A stretch of 21,078 nt of DNA from contig CALFYL010000183.1 in the NCBI GenBank assembly GCA_937952135.1, forward strand, positions 1-21,078, read 5' to 3'. Source of the DNA: an uncultured Planctomycetia bacterium. GTDB lineage: Bacteria > Planctomycetota > UBA1135 > GCA-002686595. Numbering within the stretch: the first letter of the stretch is position 1; every line of letters begins with the position of its first letter. Below are positions 1 to 6,501 of this stretch, piece after piece. The notes below the pieces were generated by a model. The model searched no databases, was not told the origin of the DNA, and saw nothing but the letters and a program-made list of their open reading frames with translations. The position numbers and the translations under genes are program-made.

Positions 1-669
1 GCGGCGGCGCGGCGCTTCGCGGAGCGCGGCGATCGCGTGCACGTCGTCTACCGCTCGAGCGCGCGCGCGCTGGACGAGCTGGAACGCGAGTTTCCCGGCC
101 GCGTGCACCGCGCCGATCTCGAGCGCGCGGGCGACTGGCGCGCCTTGATCGACGCCTTGATCGCTCGCGACGGCGAGCTCGACTCGCTCGTCCACGCCGT
201 GGGCGAGTACGTGTACGGTCCCGCTTCCGCCGCCAGCGCTTCCGACCTCAGGCGCATGCTGTCCAGCAACGTCGAGTCCGCCTTCCTCGGCATGGAGGCC
301 GCGCGGCCGCATCTGCGCGCCTCGCGCGGCGGCGCCGTGTTCTTCGGCTGCGCGGGGCTCGAGGGGCTGCGCGCGCGCTCGACGACGGCGCTCTACGCAG
401 CGGCCAAGAGCGCGCTCGTCGTGCTCGCTCGCTCGTGGGCCGTCGAAGAGGCCGCCCACGGCGTGCGCGTCAACGTGCTCTCGCCCGGCTTCGCTCCGCA
501 CGAGCACGCTTCGCCCGACACGCTCGACCGCGCCGCGTGGTCTTCGATTCCGCTTGGCCGACCCGCCGCGCCACGGGAGATCGTCGACGCGCTCGAATGG
601 CTGTGCTCGGACAAGGCGAGCTATGTCACCGGTGTCAACCTCGATGTCGCCGGCGGGTGGATGTCCTGA
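1..669 (+). CDS. Short-chain dehydrogenase/reductase (SDR), 5' end cut off by the window
   Basis: NAD(P)-dependent oxidoreductase of the classical SDR type; the substrate cannot be told. The frame is open from base 1 and the first visible residues (AAARRFAERG) look like the helix after the glycine-rich nucleotide loop, so the true start and that loop lie upstream. An internal GTG at 37 is therefore not taken as the start. Visible family marks are the end of beta-2 with a basic residue (HVVYRSS, suggesting NADPH), the active-site helix Asn (SSNVESAFLG), the Tyr-x3-Lys pair (YAAAK), the PG turn (VNVLSPGF) and the usual C-terminal strand (YVTGVNLDVAGGW). The segment that normally holds the catalytic Ser reads FFGCAG, so the Ser appears to be replaced. 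It lies 28 bases upstream of the Nudix gene on the same strand, so cotranscription is likely. FabG-like or pterin-reductase-like roles are both possible. Confidence 0.85.
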   Translation, partial: AAARRFAERGDRVHVVYRSSARALDELEREFPGRVHRADLERAGDWRALIDALIARDGELDSLVHAVGEYVYGPASAASASDLRRMLSSNVESAFLGMEAARPHLRASRGGAVFFGCAGLEGLRARSTTALYAAAKSALVVLARSWAVEEAAHGVRVNVLSPGFAPHEHASPDTLDRAAWSSIPLGRPAAPREIVDALEWLCSDKASYVTGVNLDVAGGWMS

Positions 670-697
670 GCGGCGCTTTGGCGCACAATGGCCGGGA

Positions 698-1267
698 ATG
701 GACGGCTTGCGCGAGATCCTGCGCCGGCGCCTCGCCGCGCGCGAGTTGCGCCGGGACGCGCCCGAGGGCACGCCGCGCGCCGCGGTGTCGGTGATCGTCG
801 CCCCGGGTGAGCGCGGACCCGAGTTGCTGCTGATCGAACGCGCCCAGCGCGACGGCGATCCCTGGTCGGGGCACATGGCGCTGCCCGGCGGCCGCGTCGA
901 GCTCGTGGATCCCGACTGGGTCGACACCGCCGTGCGCGAAACGCGCGAGGAAGTCGGCGTTCCGCTCGAACCGCGCGACCTCGCGGGCGAGCTGGACGAC
1001 CTGCGCCCCGTGAGCGCTCCCGCGCGAATCGTCGTGCGCCCGTTCGTGTTCGTGGTGGCCGAACGCCCCGCGATCACGCTCAACCACGAAGTCGCGCGCG
1101 TCGAATGGGCGCCGATCGAGGAACTGCTCCGTTCGCGCGGCGCCGTCGAGATCTTCCACCTCGGTGCGCCGCGGCTCATGCCCTGCTACTTCGTCGCCGG
1201 CCGCGCGGTGTGGGGCATGACCCAGCGCATCCTCGAGCCGTTCCTGCCGCTCGCGCTCGAACGCTGA
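698..1267 (+). CDS. Nudix hydrolase (CoA pyrophosphatase/NUDT7-8-like)
   Basis: A 189-residue Nudix-fold enzyme, expected to cleave a nucleoside diphosphate linked to another moiety with Mg2+. The Nudix box spans about residues 64-88: GGRVE, then an insertion containing VDPDWVDTAV, then RETREEVGV, so the RE...EE metal-binding core is intact. The glutamate that usually follows the glycine by six residues is not in register; a GG...D pattern takes its place, as in the CoA-pyrophosphatase branch. The preceding LLLIERAQRDGDPWSGHMAL also resembles that branch, but its full signature is not present, so the substrate is uncertain. The ATG at 698 is chosen because family similarity begins just after it and an earlier start would overlap the upstream gene. 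The ribosome site is weak. The gene ends only 13 bases before the convergent FAH-family gene. Confidence 0.88.
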   Translation: MDGLREILRRRLAARELRRDAPEGTPRAAVSVIVAPGERGPELLLIERAQRDGDPWSGHMALPGGRVELVDPDWVDTAVRETREEVGVPLEPRDLAGELDDLRPVSAPARIVVRPFVFVVAERPAITLNHEVARVEWAPIEELLRSRGAVEIFHLGAPRLMPCYFVAGRAVWGMTQRILEPFLPLALER

Positions 1268-1280
1268 GCTCGAAGCGGCG

Positions 1281-2180
1281 TCACCCGCGCGCGATCGGCG
1301 TGCGCAGCTCGCCGAGGCGCTCGATCGCGCAGATCGAGGTGTCGCCGTTCACGAGCGGGCCGACTCCCGCGGGTGTGCCCATGATGAGCAGATCGCCGGG
1401 GCGCAGCGTGAATTGCCGCGAGAGCCAGGCGATCGCCTGCGGCACGGTGACGATGAAGTCCTTGGTGGTCGCGTCCTGGCGCGGCTCTTCGACGCCCCCG
1501 GCGTGGAGCACGCGCGCCGTCACGCGGAGGTCGGAAATGTCGAGGAAGTCGCGCGGCGCAAGGCACGGACCGAGCGGGCACGAACCCTCGAAGTTCTTCG
1601 CGCGGAACCACGGGTACTTGAGGTTGCGGTCCTGACCCTGCAGCGTGCGCGCCGTGAGGTCGTTGGCGATCGTGTAGCCCGCGACGTGCTCCATGGCGCG
1701 CGCCTCGTCGATCGAGCGGCCCGGCTTTCCGATCACGACGGCGAGCTCGACCTCGTGGTCGAAGCGCGCCGTGTACCAGCTCGGAACGCTCACCGTGGCG
1801 CCGTCGGCGCGCAGCGTCTCGGGCAGCTTGTTGAACACCAGCGGCTCTTCCGGCACGGCCTCGCCGAACTCCGCGGCGTGCTCGCGGAAGTTCTTGCCGA
1901 GCGCGAGGATCTTGCCGACGCGCTCGGGCTCGATGGGCACGAGCCGCGCCGTCACCGGGCTCGTTTCGCGCCACGTTCCGCGTCCGAGTTCGCGCTCGAG
2001 CCGCGCGCGTTCGAAGTAGCCGTCGGCCAGAAGCGCCGCGACCGACGCGTGCTCCGCGCCTTCGTCGCTCGCGCGCCGCGAGAGGTCCAGCCAGCGGCCG
2101 TCGACCTCCAACACCAGGCGCGCGCGCGCTTCGTTCGAAGGGTCGATGCGTTCCCGGTGGATGCGGACCGTGTGCGGCAT
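1281..2180 (-). CDS. Fumarylacetoacetate hydrolase (FAH) family protein
   Basis: A 299-residue cytoplasmic enzyme of the FAH superfamily, whose members hydrolyse, decarboxylate or isomerise C-C bonds in beta-keto or enol acids using a divalent metal. The N-terminal 85 residues form the small leading domain. The catalytic domain starts at KILALGKNFREHAAEFG (about 90). The metal ligands are visible as E143 and E145 in DHEVELAVVIG and D174 in GYTIANDLTAR. The conserved RAKNFEG...PLGP and LRPGDLLIMGTPAGVG motifs follow. The ATG at 2180 gives the expected family length. It lies 35 bases downstream of the exported repeat protein on the same strand, so it may be the second gene of that transcript. 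The family includes acylpyruvases and 2-hydroxyhepta-2,4-diene-1,7-dioate isomerases; the exact substrate cannot be read from sequence. Confidence 0.92.
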   Translation of the reverse strand: MPHTVRIHRERIDPSNEARARLVLEVDGRWLDLSRRASDEGAEHASVAALLADGYFERARLERELGRGTWRETSPVTARLVPIEPERVGKILALGKNFREHAAEFGEAVPEEPLVFNKLPETLRADGATVSVPSWYTARFDHEVELAVVIGKPGRSIDEARAMEHVAGYTIANDLTARTLQGQDRNLKYPWFRAKNFEGSCPLGPCLAPRDFLDISDLRVTARVLHAGGVEEPRQDATTKDFIVTVPQAIAWLSRQFTLRPGDLLIMGTPAGVGPLVNGDTSICAIERLGELRTPIARG

Positions 2181-2215
2181 CCGGGCAGTTTACGCAGCCC
2201 GCGTGCTCGCGGCAG

Positions 2216-4051
2216 CTACTTCGGAAGCGCGGCGTCGAGGGTCAGCAACGCGTAGGCGGTGCCGAGCAGCGGATTGCCTTCGTACCAGCGCGGACTGTTG
2301 CGGTTGGTCCACGAGCCGTCGAGCTTCGACTGCATCGAGACCACGCGGCCGCACAGCTCCGCGCGCCACGCGTGCTCGAGGCCCGCGTTGTCGACGAGCC
2401 GTTCGACGTCCAGCAGGTCCAAGGCCTGCGCCATCGTGTGCAAGTAGTAGAAAAGTCCCTGGTACGGCGCGCTCGGATCGACGCTCGCGTCGAAGCCGGG
2501 ATTCACGTCGAGCGTGTAGTTCGCGCGCACCCACTCGAAGGCGGCCTTCAGGCGCGGGTCGGTCTTGTCGACGCCCGCGAAGACCATGCACTTGAGCAGC
2601 GCGTAGGTCATCGAGCCGTACGAGCGCGGCGCGCGCACTCCGCCGGGCAGCTCGACGAAGCCCGCCTTGCTGTCGCCCGGCGCATACCCCGCGCCGCCGT
2701 CGTCGCCCGCGCGCACGACCGTGTCGCCGCTGCGGATCGCGATGTCGTTCGACTCCGAGCGATTCTGGCAGCGCTCGAGGAACTTAAGCGCCTTCTGGTA
2801 GGTCGGCGCGTTCGGCTCGAGGCCCGAGGCGGACAGCGCTTCGAGCGCCATCTGCAGGTTCGAAAGGTCCGGGCGCTCGGTCGAGCCGTAGCCGATGCCG
2901 CCGTAGTACAGATCGCCTTCGCTGTAGCCCTCGCCTTCGTCCGCTTGCAGCCCGACCAGGAACCGCTGCGCCTTCGCGAGGCTCGGCTTGAAGCGCTCGT
3001 CGCCCGAACGCGCGAGCGCCATGATCGCCGCGGACGTCGTGTAGTTCGCGAGCTTGCCGTCGTGGATCGAGCCGTCGGGCTTCTGCAGGGACGCGAGCCA
3101 GTCGAGGCCGGCGTCGATGAGCTTCTGCGTCGACTCGGGACGCGGCGCCGGCTGGCACTGCAGCGCCGCGAGCGCCATCGCGCTCAAGCCCGCGTCGGGC
3201 CGGCCGGGCGCGCCCCACTTTCCGCCGTCGCTCACCGACGCGAGGAACGCCGCGCCTTTTTCGAGCGCCTTCAACGCACTCGCGCGGTCCGCCTCGCTGA
3301 AGCTCGGCAGGGGATCGATCTGCGCCGGGGCCGGCGAGCCCGTGCGCCGGCTCGCGAGCAGCGCTTCGACGTCCGACAGGGCCACGGCGTGGGCCGCGGT
3401 TTCGGCGACTTCGCCGCGCGGTCCGACCCAGCGGCCGCCCTCGGCTTGCTTCGCGAGCAGCTTGCGCGCCGCCGCGATCTGCTCGTCGTCGCTCAGCGGC
3501 CACTTCTGGGTGGCGACGGGCCAGCGCACCGCGTCGCGCGCGGCCTCCGCGCCGAGGAATTCCATCGCCTTCGCCATCGCGGCGGCGTGTTCGGGCTCTC
3601 CGAGCGCCATGAGCGCGGCCACGGCGTGCGCGGTGTTGCTCCGGCGCTCCTCGGCCGTCGCGCCCGCGGCCCCGAACGAGCCGTCGGCGGCCTGCTGCGT
3701 CATCAACCACTCGACGCCGCGCCGCACGAAGGGCCCGTCGACGCTGCGGTAGCGGTCGGGCGAGGTCGCGAAGGCGCGCAGGGCGAGCGCGGTGGCCTCG
3801 ACGGAGCCGTAGCTGCCGGTCTTCACGTCCTGCTGCGAGCGCAGCCAGCGCACCGCGGAGCGGATCGGGCCGCCGAGTTCGAGTGCGGGCGGGTCCTCTT
3901 GGACCTTGGGCGCCGCGGGCGCTTGGAGCGAGCGCGCGGGCGCGGGGCTCGCGACGACCGAGGTGGCGAGGAGCGCGAGCAGCACGAGGCGGAGGCTGAG
4001 CGGGAAACGGAGACCGGCGTCGGCGCGGGACGAAGGGGCGATTCGAGGCAT
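2216..4051 (-). CDS. Exported prenyltransferase/squalene-oxidase repeat protein
   Basis: A 611-residue protein with a signal peptide (basic start, LRLVLLALLATSVVA hydrophobic core, then an Ala/Pro-rich stretch), so it is probably exported. The mature part is built of alpha/alpha-barrel repeats of the squalene-cyclase/prenyltransferase fold. Recurring units have the form WL..QQ..DGSFG...., seen as QQDVKTGSYG, QQAADGSFG, SDGGKWG, QKPDGSIHDG, EGYSEGDLYYGGIGYG and DDGGAGYAPG, each followed by a helix such as TAHAVAALMALGE. No DXDD or other obvious cyclase active-site motif was seen, so it is unlikely to be a hopene cyclase. Such repeat proteins are common and uncharacterised in Planctomycetes-like genomes. 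The ATG at 4051 is preferred over an upstream ATG at 4147 because the signal peptide follows it directly. It is divergent from the deiodinase-like gene (173 bases between) and upstream of the FAH gene. Confidence 0.88.
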   Translation of the reverse strand: MPRIAPSSRADAGLRFPLSLRLVLLALLATSVVASPAPARSLQAPAAPKVQEDPPALELGGPIRSAVRWLRSQQDVKTGSYGSVEATALALRAFATSPDRYRSVDGPFVRRGVEWLMTQQAADGSFGAAGATAEERRSNTAHAVAALMALGEPEHAAAMAKAMEFLGAEAARDAVRWPVATQKWPLSDDEQIAAARKLLAKQAEGGRWVGPRGEVAETAAHAVALSDVEALLASRRTGSPAPAQIDPLPSFSEADRASALKALEKGAAFLASVSDGGKWGAPGRPDAGLSAMALAALQCQPAPRPESTQKLIDAGLDWLASLQKPDGSIHDGKLANYTTSAAIMALARSGDERFKPSLAKAQRFLVGLQADEGEGYSEGDLYYGGIGYGSTERPDLSNLQMALEALSASGLEPNAPTYQKALKFLERCQNRSESNDIAIRSGDTVVRAGDDGGAGYAPGDSKAGFVELPGGVRAPRSYGSMTYALLKCMVFAGVDKTDPRLKAAFEWVRANYTLDVNPGFDASVDPSAPYQGLFYYLHTMAQALDLLDVERLVDNAGLEHAWRAELCGRVVSMQSKLDGSWTNRNSPRWYEGNPLLGTAYALLTLDAALPK

Positions 4052-4224
4052 GGTGGGGTTCTCGCGGACCGCGGCGGGGGATGGCGGGGATGCCGAAGGG
4101 CGCGCGGCCAAGCCTGCAACGTAAGCCACGGGGCGAGCCTGCTCCAAACGTCGAGCCCGGCGAGCGGTTCACGGAGCGACCCGCCGAAGTTCGTGGGGCG
4201 AGCGTGCCTCGCTACGATCGAGGC

Positions 4225-4899
4225 ATGTCGCCGTCCGCGCTCGAACCGCCCTTCGTTCCGCTCGATTTTCGGCGCCTCGAGCCCGGCGAGATGCTCCGAC
4301 GCGCCGCGGAACTGCGCGCCGAGCTCGCGCGCCGTCGCTCGGTGCGCCATTTCGCGCCCGATCCGCTCCCCGTCGGCCTGCTCGAGGAGTGCTTGCTCAC
4401 CGCGGGCAGCGCTCCCTCCGGCGCGCATCGCCAGCCCTGGACTTTCGTCGTGGTGCGGGACCCCGAGCTCAAGCGCCGCATCCGCGAGGCGGCCGAAGAA
4501 GAGGAGCGGAAGCTCTACGGGGAGCGCATCAGCCAGGAATGGCGCGAAGCCCTCGCGCCGCTCGGCACCGACGCGAACAAGCCGTTCCTCGAGATCGCGC
4601 CGGCGCTGATCGTCGTGTTTCGCCGCGCGCACGAGCTCGAAGGCGGCGAGAAGCGCGCGAACTACTACACGCAGGAGTCGGTGGGCCTCGCGTGCGGTTT
4701 CCTGCTCGCCGCCTTGCACCACGCGGGCCTGGCGACGCTCACGCACACGCCGAGTCCGATGGCGTTTCTGAGCGAGGTGCTCGAGCGCCCCGACAACGAG
4801 CGGCCGTTTCTGTTGATCCCCGTCGGCTACCCGGCGCCTGGCTGCGAGGTTCCGAACCTGGTGCGCAAGCCGCTGAGCGAGATCAGCGTTTGGCGCTAG
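4225..4899 (+). CDS. Iodotyrosine deiodinase-like FMN nitroreductase-fold protein
   Basis: A 224-residue flavoprotein of the nitroreductase superfamily. The N-terminal RRSVRHF motif (38-43) is the typical FMN phosphate-binding start, followed by TAGSAPSGAHRQPWTFVVV (59-77). That stretch, the EEEER..Y segment, YYTQESVGLACGFLLAALHH, GLATLTHTP and the C-terminal PVGYPA..CEVPNLVRKPL match mammalian iodotyrosine deiodinase (compared from memory). The three residues that clamp the halotyrosine zwitterion in the human enzyme (E157, Y161, K182) are present with the same spacing as E94, Y98 and K119, and the FMN-contacting Thr (human T239) is T175. The expected reaction is reductive dehalogenation of halotyrosine to tyrosine. 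There is no membrane anchor, as in known bacterial homologues. The ATG at 4225 follows an AGG. The TAG stop touches the left copy of the repeat element. A generic nitroreductase is the alternative. Confidence 0.85.
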   Translation: MSPSALEPPFVPLDFRRLEPGEMLRRAAELRAELARRRSVRHFAPDPLPVGLLEECLLTAGSAPSGAHRQPWTFVVVRDPELKRRIREAAEEEERKLYGERISQEWREALAPLGTDANKPFLEIAPALIVVFRRAHELEGGEKRANYYTQESVGLACGFLLAALHHAGLATLTHTPSPMAFLSEVLERPDNERPFLLIPVGYPAPGCEVPNLVRKPLSEISVWR

Positions 4900-4900
4900 C

Positions 4901-5008
4901 GCGATGTACCGAGCCAGAGCAAATTCTCCCCGCTAACCGCAGGACGACCGGGCGCCACCCAGCCCCGCGCAGTTAACGGGGAGAATTTGCTCTGGCTCCG
5001 TACATCGC
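4901..5008. mobile_element. MITE/REP-like element: 37-bp inverted repeats around a 34-bp centre
   Basis: The left arm is 4901-4937 and the right arm is 4972-5008. The right arm is the reverse complement of the left with only two mismatches in 37. The 34-base centre (4938-4971) is GC-rich and unlike the arms, while the arms contain a comparatively AT-rich core (agcaaattctcccc). A third copy of the arm lies at 6361-6400. No transposase is encoded, so this would be a non-autonomous element. The style, a short imperfect palindrome scattered beside genes, resembles REP elements mobilised by RAYT/Y1-type transposases, but that link is inference. The element fills the space between the stop of the deiodinase-like gene and the end of lpxB, and its right arm overlaps the lpxB 3' end. 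As RNA it would form a very stable hairpin on either strand and could act as a terminator or stability element for both convergent transcripts. Confidence 0.75.
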
Positions 5009-6340
5009 TTCCTCCAACGCCACCAGCGCGGCGCGGCGGCATGCGCCCGGCGGACCCAGGCGCTGCGCGGCGGCTTCCATTCCGCGCTGCACGTCGCGCC
5101 GCACGTCGCGGTCGAAGAGGCGCGCGTCCAGTTGCTGCGCGACGAGCTCGCGCGGCCCCAGGCCGCGGAAGCAGTGCTCGGGAAACACTTCGCGGCCCGC
5201 GAGCAGATTGACGGACGCGAAGTAGGGCGTCGCCAGCATCCAGCGGTGCAGCGCCACATCGCGGCGCGACGCGACGCGGTAGATGCACACCGTCGGCAGG
5301 CGCAGGTGCAGCAGATCGAGCAACACGGTGCCCGAAACCGACAGCGCGGCGCGCGAGCTCGCGAGCGTGCGGTGCAGGTCGCCGATCTCCACGCGCGCCC
5401 AGTCGCTCGCTCGCGCGCCCGCGACCTGCTCCTCGAGCTCGTGCCGCCGGCGCTCGTCGCCGTGCGCGACCACGACCTCGAGCTCGGGCCGGCGTTCGCG
5501 CAGCGCCGCGGCGACAGTCAGCATCCAGGGCAGATTCAGCTCGATCACGCGCGAGCGACTGCCGGGCAGGAGTGCGAGGCGCGGCGGCGTGCTCGCGCTG
5601 CGTTCGACGTGCGTGGGCAATTGGTCGAGCAGCGGATGGCCCACGTGCGCCACGCCGACGCCGCGGCGCTCGAACCAGCGCTTCTCGAAGGGCAGGATCG
5701 ACAGCGCGCGATCGACGGCGCCGGAATAGCTCGCCGTGCGCCACGGCGCCCAGGCCCAGTGCTGCGGGGTGACGAAATGCACGACCCGCGCTCCGTAGCG
5801 CCGCGCGATGCGGCCGAGAGGTGCGTGCAGCGCCGGCGAATCGATCAGCACGACGACGTCCGGACGCTCGCTGCGAATCCGCGCCGCGCAGCGCGTGAGC
5901 ACGTCGAGGTAGAACGGCAGCGCTCCCGCGACGCCTTCGAAGCCCATCTTCGCCTTGGAGACGAGGTCTTCGATGAGCTCGACGCCCGCCGAGCGCAGGC
6001 GCTCGCCGCCGAGCCCGAACCACTTGGGCCGCGGCGCGCCGCGCTCGGCGCACTCGCGCTCGAAGGCGCGCACGAAATTGACCGCGTGGATCTCGCCGGA
6101 GGCCTCCGCGCACGAGAGAAACACCGTGAGCGGCTCGGAAGGGAGCGCGCCGACCTGGGGCGACGGATCGATGGCCGAGGGATCGTCGAGCAGCGCGCGG
6201 AGCTCCTGACGAAGCGCGTTGCGCTGGACCGCGAAGTCGAGCGCGCGGAGCGGCGCGAGCGCGAGGTCGCCGAGGGCTCGAACGAGCTCGCGCCGCACGG
6301 CGGAACGCGGGCTGATGGAAGAGTCGGTGGACGACGTCAC
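4973..6340 (-). CDS. lpxB: Lipid-A-disaccharide synthase
   Basis: A 455-residue glycosyltransferase (GT19) that joins UDP-2,3-diacylglucosamine and lipid X to make the lipid A disaccharide at the inner membrane. Family motifs in order are SCAEASGEIHAVNFVRA (76-92, matching the GEASGD start with D changed to E), VVLIDSPALHAPLGR, HFVTPQHWAWAPWR (188-201), VGHPLLDQLP (233-242), LLPGSRSRVIELNL (257-270), SVSGTVLLDLLHLRLP (335-349) and FASVNLLAGREVFPEHC. About 70 residues precede the first strand, longer than is usual. The start is a GTG at 6340; an in-frame stop about 20 bases upstream excludes a longer frame. The last ten residues (MYGARANSPR) and the TAA come from the right arm of the repeat element, while the natural family end is around CRRAALVALEEA. 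Its presence implies lipid A-bearing LPS. No other lpx gene is in the window. Confidence 0.95.
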   Translation of the reverse strand: MTSSTDSSISPRSAVRRELVRALGDLALAPLRALDFAVQRNALRQELRALLDDPSAIDPSPQVGALPSEPLTVFLSCAEASGEIHAVNFVRAFERECAERGAPRPKWFGLGGERLRSAGVELIEDLVSKAKMGFEGVAGALPFYLDVLTRCAARIRSERPDVVVLIDSPALHAPLGRIARRYGARVVHFVTPQHWAWAPWRTASYSGAVDRALSILPFEKRWFERRGVGVAHVGHPLLDQLPTHVERSASTPPRLALLPGSRSRVIELNLPWMLTVAAALRERRPELEVVVAHGDERRRHELEEQVAGARASDWARVEIGDLHRTLASSRAALSVSGTVLLDLLHLRLPTVCIYRVASRRDVALHRWMLATPYFASVNLLAGREVFPEHCFRGLGPRELVAQQLDARLFDRDVRRDVQRGMEAAAQRLGPPGACRRAALVALEEAMYGARANSPR

Positions 6341-6360
6341 GGCGCGGAAGGTTAGCGTTC

Positions 6361-6400
6361 AGCGCGATGTACCGAGCCAGAGCAAATTCTCCCCGCTAAC
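6361..6400 (+). repeat. Solo third copy of the 37-40 bp repeat upstream of lpxB
   Basis: These 40 bases are identical to 4898-4937 and match the reverse complement of 4972-5008 except at two places. The copy lies between the divergent lpxB (start at 6340) and TPR gene (start at 6502). lpxB is therefore bracketed by a direct copy (4898-4937) and an inverted copy (4972-5008) on one side and this copy on the other. It is flanked on its left by gttagcg (6351-6357), the reverse complement of its own last seven bases (cgctaac), so a partial hairpin is possible. It sits in the lpxB leader and could affect lpxB expression. Confidence 0.9.
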
Positions 6401-6501
6401 GCAGCGCTCGGGGTTCCGCGACTCTTCCTCGTCCCCGCGATGCCGGCACACACTCGGTCCAGTCGCGGCCTCGTCGCGGCTCTCTCGTCGCGCCCGATAA
6501 G

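Noticed and set aside
2216..4051. Squalene-hopene cyclase
   Set aside because: The repeats share the fold, but no DXDD-type catalytic motif was found and there is a signal peptide, unlike membrane-bound cytoplasmic-face hopene cyclases.
2372..4609. A plus-strand open frame of about 745 codons
   Set aside because: It is antisense to the exported repeat protein and runs into the deiodinase gene in another frame. Its composition is Arg/Ala-heavy with no recognisable motif.
4901..6400. Three 37-40 bp repeats considered as a degenerate CRISPR
   Set aside because: Copies are in both orientations, spacing is 34 bases and then more than 1.3 kb, and there are no cas genes.
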